Source: Moritella sp. 5 (GTDB lineage: Bacteria; Pseudomonadota; Gammaproteobacteria; Enterobacterales; Moritellaceae). Taken from it: 64,000 nucleotides of DNA. Below the pieces are notes generated by a model. It ran no database searches. It was not told the origin of the DNA and saw only the letters and a list, made by a program, of their open reading frames with translations. A program made the position numbers and the translations under genes. Shown piece by piece: positions 1 to 12,975 of the stretch (the stretch's first letter is position 1; each line of letters begins with the position of its first letter). Location: positions 4,458,065 through 4,522,064 of the forward strand of contig NZ_CP056122.1 in NCBI RefSeq assembly GCF_018219455.1, in the 5' to 3' direction.

Positions 1-823
1 CAATTAACTCACCATTACGGTTAAAGCCTTTACCGTATAATATTTGGAATTCAGCTTGTCTAAATGGTGCTGCAATTTTATTTTTCACAACTTTAACACG
101 TGTTTCATTACCCGTGATCTCGTCGCCATCTTTTACTGAACCAATACGACGGATATCTAAACGTACTGACGCGTAGAATTTAAGTGCATTACCGCCTGTA
201 GTCGTTTCAGGTGAACCAAACATAACACCAATCTTCATACGAATTTGGTTAATGAAGATACACATGGTGTTAGTCGTTTTTAAATTACCCGTTAATTTAC
301 GCATCGCTTGCGATAACATACGTGCCTGCAGACCCATGTGGCTATCGCCCATATCGCCTTCAATTTCAGCTTTCGGAGTTAGTGCTGCTACAGAATCGAC
401 TACGATAATATCAACAGCGCCAGAACGTGCGAGCATGTCACATATTTCTAATGCTTGCTCACCAGTATCTGGTTGAGAGACTAATAGTTCATTAATATCA
501 ACGCCAAGTTTACCTGCATAAATAGGGTCAAGTGCATGCTCTGCATCAATAAAGGCACAGATTTTACCTTCTCGTTGTGCTGACGCGATAACTTCTAGCG
601 TTAACGTCGTTTTACCACTTGATTCAGGACCGTAAATCTCTACGATACGCCCCATCGGTAAACCACCAGCTCCCAACGCAATATCAAGAGAAAGTGAACC
701 TGTAGAAACAGTTTCTACGTCCATGGTACGGTTATCACCTAGCTTCATGATAGAACCTTTACCAAATTGTTTTTCAATTTGTCCAAGTGCTGCAGCTAAG
801 GCTTTTTCTTTATTCGCGTCCAT
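1..823 (-). CDS. recA: RecA recombinase (3' end beyond window)
   Basis: RecA forms ATP-dependent filaments on single-stranded DNA, drives strand exchange and activates LexA self-cleavage. About 274 N-terminal residues are present; the C-terminal end lies off the left edge. Visible are the start [20 protein letters not shown], Walker A GPESSGKT at residues 65-72, the DNA-binding loop regions and the [12 protein letters not shown] segment. The ATG at 823 follows an AGGGG ribosome site. The gene diverges from mutS, and a LexA box lies in its promoter. Identity is unambiguous; only the missing C-terminus is unseen. Confidence 0.97.
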   Translation of the reverse strand, partial: MDANKEKALAAALGQIEKQFGKGSIMKLGDNRTMDVETVSTGSLSLDIALGAGGLPMGRIVEIYGPESSGKTTLTLEVIASAQREGKICAFIDAEHALDPIYAGKLGVDINELLVSQPDTGEQALEICDMLARSGAVDIIVVDSVAALTPKAEIEGDMGDSHMGLQARMLSQAMRKLTGNLKTTNTMCIFINQIRMKIGVMFGSPETTTGGNALKFYASVRLDIRRIGSVKDGDEITGNETRVKVVKNKIAAPFRQAEFQILYGKGFNRNGELI

Positions 824-867
824 TTTATTCCCCTGAGGCATAATCGAGTATTTAATTTATAGGCATA

Positions 868-895
868 AGTATACTGTTCGTTCATACAGTATCAA
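868..895 (-). promoter_or_regulatory. recA promoter with LexA (SOS) box as spacer
   Basis: Reading leftward, TTGATA (890-895) is a -35 hexamer and TATACT (868-873) a -10 hexamer, separated by 16 bp. Those 16 bp (874-889) are CTGTTCGTTCATACAG, a full CTGT-N8-ACAG LexA operator flanked by TA on both sides. Bound LexA would therefore occlude both promoter elements, as expected for an SOS gene. The start codon lies about 45 nt downstream. Confidence 0.9.
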
Positions 896-1019
896 GTAAT
901 AAACGAATATTTTTTTTAATTATTATTAGTGGCTCATACTTACGTACAAAAAATACAGTCGCCACCGTGCTTTAGCATTGTTATTATAGCTGCAACTATT
1001 ATTTTTAAACCGAGCCGCT

Positions 1020-3590
1020 ATGCAACCTAACTTTCTTGCACCTCAAGACTTAACCAATCACACCCCTATGATGCAGCAATTCTTTAAGTTAAAAGCTGAG
1101 CAACCAGAGATCTTACTCTTTTATCGCATGGGCGATTTTTATGAGTTATTTTATGATGATGCCAAAAAAGCGTCGCAATTATTAGGTATATCTCTGACCA
1201 AGCGTGGTAAGTCAAATGGTAATCCTATCCCAATGGCTGGTATCCCTTACCATTCATTGGAAGGTTATTTAGCAAAGCTAGTACGTAGTGGTGAATCGGT
1301 AGCGATCTGTGAACAAATTGGTGACCCTGCGACATCCAAAGGCCCTGTTGAACGTAAAGTGGTTCGTATTGTGACACCTGGCACTGTCAGTGACGAAGCC
1401 TTACTCACCGAGAAAAATGACAATTTATTAGCAGCATTATTCCATGATGGCATTACTTTTGGTTATGCGACGTTAGATATGGGCAGCGGCCGTTTCCTGA
1501 TCAATCAATTTACGTCAGAAGAAACACTACTGGCAGAACTGCAACGTACCGACCCTGCAGAGCTGTTGTATTGCGAATCATTTGAATCAATGCAACACAT
1601 CAACCAACTTAAAGGCTTACGTCGCCGCCCTGAATGGGAGTTTGATTTACAAACTGCTCGCAACGTCTTATGCCAACAGTTTGGCACTAAAGATCTGATT
1701 GGTTTTGGGGTTGAAAACTCACCAGTGGCGTTATGTGCTGCAGGGTGTTTGATGCAGTATGTGAAAGAAACCCAACGTACCGCACTGCCACATATTCGCG
1801 CGATCAAACTTGAACAAACCGAACAAATGGTCGTCATGGATGCAGCAACTCGCCGTAACCTAGAACTGACCCAAAACCTATCTGGTGGTTTTGATAATAC
1901 CCTTGCAGAAGTACTTGATCATACTTCAACACCAATGGGCAGCCGACTATTAAAACGTTGGTTACACCAGCCAATTCGTGACAGCTTGGTATTGCAACAA
2001 CGCCAATCGAGTATTCAATCCTTACTTGATGTGGGTGCATTAAACGATATCCAGCCAGTTCTACGTACTATTGGTGATATTGAACGTATCATTGCACGCT
2101 TGTCATTACGCTCTGCACGTCCTCGTGATCTTGTGCGTTTACGTAATGCTTTCCAGCAGTTACCCGAATTACAAACACTGTTAGCAGAACACGATACCGA
2201 ACACTTAAGCTCATTGCAGCAATTAGCTGGTGAGTTCACTGAACTAGAACAGCTACTGACGTTCGCCGTTATCGACAACCCGCCAGTATTAATCCGAGAC
2301 GGTGGCGTGATAGCCCCCGGTTATAACCAAGAGTTAGATGAATGGCGTACCCTAAGTAAAGGTGCTACCGATTATCTACAAGCATTGGAAGATCGCGAAA
2401 AACAGCAAACCGGTATCCCAACCTTAAAAGTCGGTTATAACCGGGTACACGGCTACTTCATCGAAGTCAGTCGTCTTCAATCAGATCAAGTACCAGCAAC
2501 GTATATCAGACGTCAAACACTGAAGAATACCGAACGTTACATCATACCTGAACTGAAAGAACACGAAGATAAAGTTCTCAGTAGCCAAGGTAAGTCACTG
2601 GCGCTAGAGAAACAACTCTATGAGCAACTATTAGATAAGTTGTTACCGTATATTCCCGCACTGCAAGACAGCGCTGCGGCATTATCTGAACTTGATGTAT
2701 TGTGTAACTTTGCTGAACGCGCAGAAACCTTGCATTATTGCCGACCAACAATTAGTGTCCAACCGGGTATCGACATTACTAATGGGCGTCATCCTGTAGT
2801 AGAGCAAGTGATGACGGACCCCTTCATTGCCAATCCTGTTCAGCTTAATCCTGAACGTCGTATGTTGATCATTACCGGACCTAATATGGGTGGTAAATCG
2901 ACCTACATGCGTCAAACGGCCTTGATCACTCTAATGGCACACATTGGTAGTTTCGTACCCGCCGAGCAAGTTACAACGTCATTAATCGACCGTATTTTTA
3001 CGCGTATTGGTGCATCAGATGATCTCGCGTCAGGTCGTTCGACCTTCATGGTAGAAATGACCGAGACAGCGAATATCTTGCACAATGCGACGGCAAATAG
3101 TTTGGTATTGATGGACGAGATTGGTCGCGGCACCAGCACTTACGATGGTTTATCATTAGCATGGGCATGTGCAGAATACCTAACGAATAAGATCCAGGCT
3201 TATACTCTCTTTGCAACGCACTACTTTGAGCTAACCACGTTAGCAGAACAGCACCCAAGTTTAGTCAATGTGCATCTCGATGCGGTTGAGCACGGTGACT
3301 CGATCGTATTTATGCATGCAGTGCAAGACGGCGCCGCAGATCGCAGTTATGGCTTGCAAGTTGCGGCATTAGCAGGCGTACCAAAAACGGTTATTCATGC
3401 GGCTAAAGTCAAGTTACATGAGTTAGAATTAAACTCGCACCAAGCCGTTATAACAGGTGAACGCCCACACGTTGAGCCAGCAACACCCGTTTCTCATCCA
3501 GTAATCGACGATCTCGATGCGTTAAATATCGATAATATGACGCCACGTGAAGCGCTGGATGTGTTATACCGATTAAAAGAACAACTCTAA
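1020..3590 (+). CDS. mutS: DNA mismatch repair protein MutS
   Basis: MutS recognises base mismatches and small loops and recruits MutL (encoded at 58417-60426). The 856-residue length is normal for gammaproteobacterial MutS. The N-terminal mismatch-binding domain carries the [11 protein letters not shown] motif with the Phe-x-Glu that stacks on the mismatch. The C-terminal ABC ATPase has Walker [10 protein letters not shown] near residue 623, Walker [14 protein letters not shown] and the ATHYFELT switch. The extreme C-terminus ([15 protein letters not shown]) matches the tetramerisation helix. The gene diverges from recA with no cinA/pncC gene between them, and converges on the lipoprotein gene with only 9 nt between stops. 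Confidence 0.97.
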   Translation: MQPNFLAPQDLTNHTPMMQQFFKLKAEQPEILLFYRMGDFYELFYDDAKKASQLLGISLTKRGKSNGNPIPMAGIPYHSLEGYLAKLVRSGESVAICEQIGDPATSKGPVERKVVRIVTPGTVSDEALLTEKNDNLLAALFHDGITFGYATLDMGSGRFLINQFTSEETLLAELQRTDPAELLYCESFESMQHINQLKGLRRRPEWEFDLQTARNVLCQQFGTKDLIGFGVENSPVALCAAGCLMQYVKETQRTALPHIRAIKLEQTEQMVVMDAATRRNLELTQNLSGGFDNTLAEVLDHTSTPMGSRLLKRWLHQPIRDSLVLQQRQSSIQSLLDVGALNDIQPVLRTIGDIERIIARLSLRSARPRDLVRLRNAFQQLPELQTLLAEHDTEHLSSLQQLAGEFTELEQLLTFAVIDNPPVLIRDGGVIAPGYNQELDEWRTLSKGATDYLQALEDREKQQTGIPTLKVGYNRVHGYFIEVSRLQSDQVPATYIRRQTLKNTERYIIPELKEHEDKVLSSQGKSLALEKQLYEQLLDKLLPYIPALQDSAAALSELDVLCNFAERAETLHYCRPTISVQPGIDITNGRHPVVEQVMTDPFIANPVQLNPERRMLIITGPNMGGKSTYMRQTALITLMAHIGSFVPAEQVTTSLIDRIFTRIGASDDLASGRSTFMVEMTETANILHNATANSLVLMDEIGRGTSTYDGLSLAWACAEYLTNKIQAYTLFATHYFELTTLAEQHPSLVNVHLDAVEHGDSIVFMHAVQDGAADRSYGLQVAALAGVPKTVIHAAKVKLHELELNSHQAVITGERPHVEPATPVSHPVIDDLDALNIDNMTPREALDVLYRLKEQL

Positions 3591-3599
3591 TTGCTACAT

Positions 3600-4280
3600 T
3601 CAAATATTAAATAGTTCGCGATAAATCAAAAAGCCCAGATTATCTAAGTCATGAAAAATGGCGATATGATTATTTGGGCTTTCTGTTACATAAGTAACCA
3701 CCCGCACTAACGCCTGTCGTTGGGTAGAATACATCCCCGCAATCACCCGATATTTGATCGAATTCTTCGCTTGTGACACCCCCATACTATCGATATGCGC
3801 AACAGCAATATATTCCGGCACCGCGGATAGTTGATAGGCATGCTTTAACCATAGACTCAAATAATATAGTTCATTATCAAGTGTTCTGAATTTACTTCTA
3901 GTTTCACCATTATTAAGCGCTGAGTAATACGCATCGGTATAACTAAAGCCGTCACTCTTGGTAACAACGCGGTACATAGCATGACTCATTTTCCAGGATA
4001 TATCTGCATAGCCCTTCGCTTTTAAGCGTGCTGTAAGCTGTGGAGTCTCCATTGCTTGTTGACCAAATGCCGTTTTAAACGACTCATAAAAAATCGTTTC
4101 TTTATCTGACCTTGAGCCCGATAATCCGTGTATGTCTGTTGGCAATACAATCAATTTAGCATCATTCTCAATGGCTGGAAGATCACTATTAATAAATAAT
4201 CGCGGTGTTGAACAAGACGTGACAAATAAAACAAAACTAACTGTCAAAAATGACTTAATGAAACAATGAGTAGATAACAT
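3600..4280 (-). CDS. Predicted lipoprotein of unknown function
   Basis: This is a 226-residue protein with an N-terminal hydrophobic segment ending in a lipobox-like FVTSC, so Cys23 is probably lipidated and the protein exported. I do not recognise the family. The mature part is mixed alpha/beta without low-complexity sequence; it contains SLWLKHAYQLSAVPEYIAVAHID and ends LGFLIYRELFNI. The ATG follows an AAGGA ribosome site. It sits alone between convergent mutS and co-directional rpoS, a site of variable content in related genomes. No function is proposed. Confidence 0.75.
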   Translation of the reverse strand: MLSTHCFIKSFLTVSFVLFVTSCSTPRLFINSDLPAIENDAKLIVLPTDIHGLSGSRSDKETIFYESFKTAFGQQAMETPQLTARLKAKGYADISWKMSHAMYRVVTKSDGFSYTDAYYSALNNGETRSKFRTLDNELYYLSLWLKHAYQLSAVPEYIAVAHIDSMGVSQAKNSIKYRVIAGMYSTQRQALVRVVTYVTESPNNHIAIFHDLDNLGFLIYRELFNI

Positions 4281-4450
4281 AACCGTCCTTAAACAATCTT
4301 TGTTTTCAGAGGGTTATCAAGATACTAGAAAAAAATAAAGAGGATGACTGATTTTAATAAAATAAGACTAAAGGTTGATTAAAGTGTTAATAACTAAGAC
4401 TAGGGAATAGCTTAATTATTAACAACTCAATAAGGTCATTTAGCAGTACT

Positions 4451-5410
4451 TTATAACCTAAACAAGGCTTCAACAGAGAGTCCTTGCTGTGCTAATAACT
4501 CCCGTAAACGTCGTAATGCTTCCACTTGAATTTGACGAACGCGTTCACGGGTTAAGCCAATTTCACGACCAACATCCTCAAGTGTCGAGGCATCATAGCC
4601 GAGTAAGCCAAAACGTCTGGCCAATACTTCGCGTTGTTTCGGGTTTAGCTCTTCAAGCCAACGCACAATGCTAAACTTAATATCGTCGTTCTGCGTGCAG
4701 CGCTCAGGACCATCACCTTTTTCATCCGAAATAATATCCAATAACGCTTTCTCTGAATCGCCCCCTATAGGCGTATCCACAGAGCTAATACGCTCATTTA
4801 AACGCAGCATTTTACTGACATCGGCAACTGGCTTATCTAACTTTTCCGCAATGTCCTCGGCTGTCGGTTCATGATCTAACTCATGAGCAAGTTCACGTGC
4901 TGCACGAAGATAAACATTAAGTTCTTTAACTACATGAATAGGTAAACGTATAGTGCGGGTTTGGTTCATGATGGCCCGTTCAATCGTTTGCCGGATCCAC
5001 CATGTTGCATAAGTAGAGAAACGAAAGCCCCGTTCGGGATCGAATTTTTCGACCGCGCGGATCAATCCAAGATTACCCTCCTCAATTAAATCAAGTAAAG
5101 CTAAACCACGGTTATTATAACGCCTCGCAATCTTAACAACTAAACGCAGATTACTCTCAATCATACGCTTTCGTGAACTGGCATCACCGCGTAGCGCTCG
5201 GCGGGCATAAAAAACTTCTTCTTCTGCGGTCAATAACGGTGAAAAACCAATTTCCCCAAGATAAAGCTGTGTTGCATCTAAGCTTTTCGCATCGTTAGGG
5301 ATAAGGTGCTCATCGTTAAATATATCCATCCCTGGCTTTGCTTTTTTATCGTTTTCAGATACATCATGATCTTTAACGTCTAACTTATCTGCATCAGTTA
5401 TCTTGCTCAT
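4451..5410 (-). CDS. rpoS: RNA polymerase sigma factor RpoS
   Basis: RpoS is the sigma-70 family factor for stationary phase and general stress. It has 319 residues. Region 1.2 contains [16 protein letters not shown], region 2 contains the [28 protein letters not shown] stretch, region 3 follows, and region 4 ends in the helix-turn-helix [20 protein letters not shown]. The acidic N-terminus ([14 protein letters not shown]) is typical of the marine group. The ATG has an AGGAG site upstream. It lies downstream of nlpD, which in E. coli houses the main rpoS promoter; the same is likely here. Confidence 0.96.
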   Translation of the reverse strand: MSKITDADKLDVKDHDVSENDKKAKPGMDIFNDEHLIPNDAKSLDATQLYLGEIGFSPLLTAEEEVFYARRALRGDASSRKRMIESNLRLVVKIARRYNNRGLALLDLIEEGNLGLIRAVEKFDPERGFRFSTYATWWIRQTIERAIMNQTRTIRLPIHVVKELNVYLRAARELAHELDHEPTAEDIAEKLDKPVADVSKMLRLNERISSVDTPIGGDSEKALLDIISDEKGDGPERCTQNDDIKFSIVRWLEELNPKQREVLARRFGLLGYDASTLEDVGREIGLTRERVRQIQVEALRRLRELLAQQGLSVEALFRL

Positions 5411-5479
5411 TAGGTATAGGCTCCTGACTGAAGTAAATAGCCTATTAAGATTAGCCTAATAAACAACTTTCGGTCGGGC

Positions 5480-6412
5480 TTAACGTTTGGGTAAGTAACG
5501 TATCGGATTAACGGGTTTACCACGATAACGAATTTCGAAATACAGCTCAGCGCCCGAATTAGGTCCAGAGTTCCCCATACTCGCAATCTTCTGTCCCGCT
5601 TTAACCCATTGCTGCTCTTTAACTAATAACTTTTTATTATAGGCATAAGCACTTAGATAATCATCGTTGTGTTTAATGATAATAAGGTTGCCATAACCAC
5701 GCAGACCATTACCAGAATAAACCACTCGACCGGATTCAGAAGCCAGTACGTTACGCCCTAATGAACCACCGATGTTAATCCCTTGCTGTCCCGACTTGCT
5801 GCTGGAGTAAGTGCTAATTAACTTACCTGATGCAGGCCATGCCCATGACAATTTATTATTACGAACGACCGGTTTCGAGACTTTGACAACAACTGGTTTT
5901 GCTTTCACTGGCGCTTTAACTTTTACCGGAGGAGTTACTTTAGCCGTAACAGTTTTTGTCGGCACCGGTTTAACTAATGGCCTAGTGGGCGCTTTAACAC
6001 TCGTTTTAGTCGTGCCTGATGTCGTTGTTTTAGTTTTAGTTTTAGTTTTAGCCACAGTCACTGGTTTTGGCTTTCTATAAGATTGAGCCGGAATTTTTCC
6101 TTTCAGCTTAAGTAGCTGCCCAGGATAAATTTGAAATGATTTAGGGATCTTATTTAATGCCGCAAGATGCTTGAAATCTTGATTACTACGCCATGCAATT
6201 GCATATAAGGTATCCCCTTTTTTAACGCGATACGTCGACGTACTAATACTTGATTTCAACTCTGTTTTATAACCCTGAACACTCGTGACGGGTGCAGGGC
6301 TATGATTAGCAGTAGAACAACCAACTAACTGAACTAAAAAAAAGACAACAGCGATACGAAGCCATAAATGGTATCGGCGTATATTGCATAAAGGCCTGCT
6401 GCTGATGGTCAC
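5480..6412 (-). CDS. nlpD: Murein hydrolase activator NlpD (LysM + M23 lipoprotein)
   Basis: NlpD is an outer-membrane lipoprotein that activates the division amidases AmiB/AmiC (AmiB is encoded at 60434). A hydrophobic leader ends in the lipobox LVGC. A LysM domain (YRVKKGDTLYAIAWRSNQD) follows, then a long Lys/Thr/Pro/Val linker and a C-terminal M23/LytM domain (GINIGGSLGRNVLASESGRVVYSGNGLRGYGN). That domain lacks the zinc-binding His set of active peptidases, as in other NlpD proteins. The start is GTG at 6412, chosen because GGAGG lies 8 nt upstream. The linker contains a hexanucleotide repeat at 6027-6050. Confidence 0.93.
   Translation of the reverse strand: MTISSRPLCNIRRYHLWLRIAVVFFLVQLVGCSTANHSPAPVTSVQGYKTELKSSISTSTYRVKKGDTLYAIAWRSNQDFKHLAALNKIPKSFQIYPGQLLKLKGKIPAQSYRKPKPVTVAKTKTKTKTTTSGTTKTSVKAPTRPLVKPVPTKTVTAKVTPPVKVKAPVKAKPVVVKVSKPVVRNNKLSWAWPASGKLISTYSSSKSGQQGINIGGSLGRNVLASESGRVVYSGNGLRGYGNLIIIKHNDDYLSAYAYNKKLLVKEQQWVKAGQKIASMGNSGPNSGAELYFEIRYRGKPVNPIRYLPKR
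6027..6050. repeat. Hexanucleotide tandem repeat inside nlpD
   Basis: Four perfect copies of GTTTTA (plus strand) encode Thr-Lys dipeptides in the NlpD linker. Because the unit is 6 bp, slippage would change linker length without shifting the frame. Confidence 0.85.
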
Positions 6413-6475
6413 CGCTTAATCCTCCCTAATCTCATGATTTAAATGCCATACTCCTCAAGCCTAGCAAAAACACCG

Positions 6476-7117
6476 TCACGCTAAATCGCCGATAATTAAT
6501 GGCACAAATCGAACATGTTCAATGTTTTGACTGGTATAAGTATCACCATTACGAGTGATCACTTGCAACACCTGAGATTCGACACCTAATGGTAAAATTA
6601 GTTGCCCGCCATCAACTAGTTGCGTCAGTAATGCTTGTGGTACAGAAGCGGGGGCAGCAGTCACGATAATAGCATCGAAAGGGCCTTTGCTCTGCCAACC
6701 TTGCCAACCATCACCATATTTCATCATCACGTTATGCAAATCGAGATTCTTTAACCGACGCTTCGCTTGCCATTGTAACGCTTGGATCCGTTCCACCGAA
6801 TAAACCAGTGGAAATACCTGCGCTAAAATAGCCGTTTGATAACCTGAACCCGTGCCGATTTCCAATACTTTTTTTGGCTTAGTTTGCAATAACAGTTCCG
6901 TCATTCGTGCAACAATATAAGGCTGAGATATCGTTTGCCCAGCCCCAATAGGTAAAGCCTGATTTCCCCATGCCTGTGACGCTAGCGCTTCTTCAACAAA
7001 ATAGTTTCGAGGTGTATTTTGCATTGCAGCTAACACGCTAGGTTCTCGAATTCCTTGTTCTTCAAGCAGCGCTTTTATACGCTGCCCTGCTACTCCTGTA
7101 TTACCCAATTCAATCAT
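6476..7117 (-). CDS. pcm: Protein-L-isoaspartate O-methyltransferase
   Basis: This SAM-dependent enzyme methylates isoaspartyl residues of damaged proteins to start their repair. It has 213 residues with the family markers [16 protein letters not shown], the SAM-binding motif [16 protein letters not shown] and [14 protein letters not shown]. The ATG at 7117 follows AGGA and overlaps the truD stop by 4 nt (ATGA), implying translational coupling. In many relatives surE lies between truD and pcm; it is missing here. Confidence 0.95.
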   Translation of the reverse strand: MIELGNTGVAGQRIKALLEEQGIREPSVLAAMQNTPRNYFVEEALASQAWGNQALPIGAGQTISQPYIVARMTELLLQTKPKKVLEIGTGSGYQTAILAQVFPLVYSVERIQALQWQAKRRLKNLDLHNVMMKYGDGWQGWQSKGPFDAIIVTAAPASVPQALLTQLVDGGQLILPLGVESQVLQVITRNGDTYTSQNIEHVRFVPLIIGDLA

Positions 7118-8169
7118 ACGGTTCCTGATGTTGGCGCTTGGTCAAAATCACGAATAACGACTTTATCTTCAATCAATTCACGTACAATACTCGTCGCAAA
7201 ACAACCCGATGGCAGATAGAAACTGACTGTTAGGCTATCTTCAGCTAACTGGTAGCTAAAATTTTGAGGACGTAATATTAACGCTTTACGCTCTTGACGT
7301 AGGCCCGCAGCACTTAAACCTTCAAGCAATTCTGGGTATTGCGTAATGATGCTGCTTTCAAATGCTAGCGCTTCGTTCGTCGCGCTGCTGTTACCTTTAC
7401 CAACGAGTGGTGCCGATAGTTGTAGCGCGCCTTGGGCAACACGTTCAATAATGTCGTCGGTTAAGGTTTCTTCCGCAAAAAATGAATTAGACCCCTGTAA
7501 AATGTAGCAATCACCTGACATTGCAGTTTGCCATTTATCCTGTTTAATTCGTTCACTGACAACGTGATTGAATATCAAACTACGTGCAGCTGAAATATAA
7601 AAACTTCGTTTATTACGATCTTTTACTTTTTCACCCGCAAACATCGCTTGTGCGCGCACAATATTATTACCGTTTTGACCAAATCGCTGTTCACCGAAAT
7701 AGTTTGGCACGCCAGTGGTTTTAATTTTCTCTAAACGCTCGGCTAATCCATCGGTACTGCTTAGGTCCGTTAATTTTAATGTAAATTGATTACCTTTTAA
7801 TGCACCAGTACGTAACTTCTTGTTATGACGAACAATTTTTAATATTTTAATTTGCGCTGTTTCAATCACAGAAAAATCGGGAGTTTCTTTACCCGCCATG
7901 TGAATACCAAACCATTGTTCTGTAATAGCATGGCGGTCTTTAAGCCCTGCATAACTCACATCCTTGCCTGAAACACCGGCTGCTTTGGCTAATGCACGGG
8001 CAACATATTGGGTATTTTCACCTATTTTACGGATGGAAATAAAGATGTGTTCACCTTCACCCGTTAATTCAAAACCAAGGTCTTCAATAACCACAAAATC
8101 GGCAGCTTCCTGCTTAATAAAACCAGTTACGTTAGGTTTGCCATATAAATATTCAAATTCAGGAAGCAT
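7114..8169 (-). CDS. truD: tRNA pseudouridine(13) synthase TruD
   Basis: TruD converts U13 of tRNA-Glu to pseudouridine. The reading frame is open from 8253, but I place the start at the ATG at 8169 ([17 protein letters not shown]). It has GGAG 7 nt upstream and aligns with the E. coli start, giving 351 residues. Motifs include [18 protein letters not shown], containing the catalytic Asp, and [18 protein letters not shown], diagnostic of TruD. It lies between ispF and pcm in one leftward operon. Confidence 0.94.
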   Translation of the reverse strand: MLPEFEYLYGKPNVTGFIKQEAADFVVIEDLGFELTGEGEHIFISIRKIGENTQYVARALAKAAGVSGKDVSYAGLKDRHAITEQWFGIHMAGKETPDFSVIETAQIKILKIVRHNKKLRTGALKGNQFTLKLTDLSSTDGLAERLEKIKTTGVPNYFGEQRFGQNGNNIVRAQAMFAGEKVKDRNKRSFYISAARSLIFNHVVSERIKQDKWQTAMSGDCYILQGSNSFFAEETLTDDIIERVAQGALQLSAPLVGKGNSSATNEALAFESSIITQYPELLEGLSAAGLRQERKALILRPQNFSYQLAEDSLTVSFYLPSGCFATSIVRELIEDKVVIRDFDQAPTSGTV

Positions 8170-8216
8170 TGATGTCTCCGCATTAGGATTAGTTTGCATT
8201 AATTTATGTTCACTTA

Positions 8217-8696
8217 TTATGTATTTTTCATTAACAGAACGACAGCTTCGCATGCCACGCCTTCTTTACGACCAGTGAATCCGAGTTTTTCAGTGGTCGT
8301 TGCTTTCACATTCACCGCTGACAATTCGGTTTCAAGATCCGTGCTTAATACTGCACGCATTGCTTGAATATGTGGGGCAATTTTAGGTGCTTGAGCAATA
8401 ATAGTGACATCTAAATTACCAATGCGATAACCCAGTTCTTTGACTTTACTAAACACATCGCGTAATAGAATACGGCTATCGATATTTTCGAATTCCACCG
8501 ACGTATCAGGGAAATGATGGCCAATATCACCAAGCGCTAAAGCGCCAAGTAGCGCATCGCAAATCGCATGTAACGCCACATCACCATCTGAGTGAGCCAG
8601 AAAACCTTGTTCATAAGGGATCGCGACACCGTTAATCATAACAGGGCCAGCATTACCAAATTTATGAACATCAAAACCATGACCAATTCTAAACAT
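8217..8696 (-). CDS. ispF: 2-C-methyl-D-erythritol 2,4-cyclodiphosphate synthase
   Basis: IspF is the fifth enzyme of the MEP isoprenoid pathway and cyclises CDP-ME 2-phosphate with loss of CMP. It has 159 residues. It begins [14 protein letters not shown] with the zinc-binding DVH, has [25 protein letters not shown] and ends with the conserved [12 protein letters not shown] region. It starts 12 nt after the ispD stop, so the two pathway enzymes are co-transcribed. Confidence 0.96.
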   Translation of the reverse strand: MFRIGHGFDVHKFGNAGPVMINGVAIPYEQGFLAHSDGDVALHAICDALLGALALGDIGHHFPDTSVEFENIDSRILLRDVFSKVKELGYRIGNLDVTIIAQAPKIAPHIQAMRAVLSTDLETELSAVNVKATTTEKLGFTGRKEGVACEAVVLLMKNT

Positions 8697-8708
8697 TAAA
8701 TATTTTCC

Positions 8709-9401
8709 CTATTTATTATTCACTGACTGTTGTAGATACAGTGTTGCTAACGGCATGTCTTCTGGACGTGTAATTTTAATATTATCCGCGCGACCAACGA
8801 CCATTTTGGGCATTAAACCGAATAGTTCAATGGCTGAAGCCTCATCGGTAATATTCGCATTACCCGCTAATCCCGCAGTTAACGCATCGGTTAATAATTT
8901 AACGGGAAACATTTGTGGTGTTAACGCATGCCATAATAAATCACGCTCGACCGTCGCAATAATACTACCATTAGCATCAGTACGTTTCATTGTATCGCGA
9001 ACCTGACACCCTAGAATAGCACCATGTTCAGATGCCAGAGCGCCAGCAATCAAACTGTCCACATCTGCATGAGTAAGACAGGGCCGTGCGGCATCATGTA
9101 CCAGAACCCAATTATACGACTGACAAGCATGTAATCCCGCGAGTACCGAGTCTGCACGCTCTTTACCGCCATTAACACGGATAATAGCCGGATCTTTGGC
9201 GATAGCAATATCAGTAAACCAGCCATCTTCCGGACCGAGGGCCACAACGACTTGCGCAATACGAGGGTGACTTAACAACGCAGTTAACGTGTGTTCAATC
9301 ACTGTTTTATCTTGCAACATCAAATATTGCTTGGGTATACTCGCGCCCATTCTGGCGCCGACGCCAGCGGCTGGGACAACCGCAATAAATTGTTCAGTCA
9401 T
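8709..9401 (-). CDS. ispD: 2-C-methyl-D-erythritol 4-phosphate cytidylyltransferase
   Basis: IspD couples MEP to CTP in the MEP pathway. It has 230 residues with the nucleotidyltransferase start VVPAAGVGARMGASIPKQYL and the catalytic segment VLVHDAARPCLTHADVDSLI. It begins 9 nt after the ftsB stop and precedes ispF. Confidence 0.95.
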   Translation of the reverse strand: MTEQFIAVVPAAGVGARMGASIPKQYLMLQDKTVIEHTLTALLSHPRIAQVVVALGPEDGWFTDIAIAKDPAIIRVNGGKERADSVLAGLHACQSYNWVLVHDAARPCLTHADVDSLIAGALASEHGAILGCQVRDTMKRTDANGSIIATVERDLLWHALTPQMFPVKLLTDALTAGLAGNANITDEASAIELFGLMPKMVVGRADNIKITRPEDMPLATLYLQQSVNNK

Positions 9402-9410
9402 CTAGCTAAC

Positions 9411-9689
9411 CTAGTTATCATCACTAATAATACGGTAGAAGGTCTCACCTTCTTTAATCATGCCAAGTTCATTACGGGTACGCTCTTCTATCGCATCATA
9501 CCCATTGCGTAAATCTAATATTTCATTTTTTAACGCGGTATTACGATCAATTAAAACTTGATTATTCGTTTGCTGGACGATGACTTCACGTTCGATACGA
9601 GTGTAATCCATCACCCCGTTATTACCAGCAATAAAATGATAGATCAGCAAGCTGAGAATTGAGATTAATAAAAAATAAAGAAGGCGCAT
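9411..9689 (-). CDS. ftsB: Cell division protein FtsB
   Basis: FtsB is a small bitopic divisome protein that forms the FtsQLB complex through its periplasmic coiled coil. One N-terminal membrane helix (LLYFLLISILSLLIYHFIAG) is followed by a heptad-rich coiled coil and the conserved RTRNELGMIKEGETFYRII end. The frame is open from 9698. The ATG at 9689 is preferred because GGGA sits 9 nt upstream and the first ATG is too close to it; this gives 92 residues. It heads the ispD-ispF-truD-pcm-nlpD-rpoS cluster. Confidence 0.92.
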   Translation of the reverse strand: MRLLYFLLISILSLLIYHFIAGNNGVMDYTRIEREVIVQQTNNQVLIDRNTALKNEILDLRNGYDAIEERTRNELGMIKEGETFYRIISDDN

Positions 9690-9755
9690 GACAATCATCC
9701 CGTAAATGAATCAGTTATTGTCACATATAATGCAGAATTTGGTTAGCGTATACAT

Positions 9756-9786
9756 AAAAAAAACCCGCTCAAAGGCGGGTTTTTTA
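9756..9786 (-). terminator. Intrinsic terminator of eno
   Basis: CCCGC (9764-9768) and GCGGG (9775-9779) form a stem around TCAAAG, extended by A/T pairs into a run of A on the left and T on the right. It lies just downstream of eno, separating it from ftsB. Confidence 0.85.
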
Positions 9787-9814
9787 ATCTATTCAGAATT
9801 AATAGTTAAGCAAA

Positions 9815-11155
<1,341 letters not shown>

Positions 11156-11185
11156 TTACCGCGGCACTAATATTAAAATCTCTGA

Positions 11186-12886
<1,701 letters not shown>

Positions 12887-12975
12887 TTATAAACAAATCC
12901 CCCTCATCCCACAATGTTGACAAGTATAGCATTGTCGTTTTTCGATAACTGTGCGGTAGATCATATGTTGTAATT

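Noticed and set aside
5811-6080. 89-codon plus-strand frame opposite nlpD
   Set aside because: Val/Leu/Thr-rich low-complexity translation generated by the antisense of the Lys/Thr repeat linker.
9325-9342. TTGGGTATAC inside ispD as another copy of the TATACCCAAG repeat
   Set aside because: The match is short and lies in conserved IspD coding sequence (PKQYL region), so it is coincidental.
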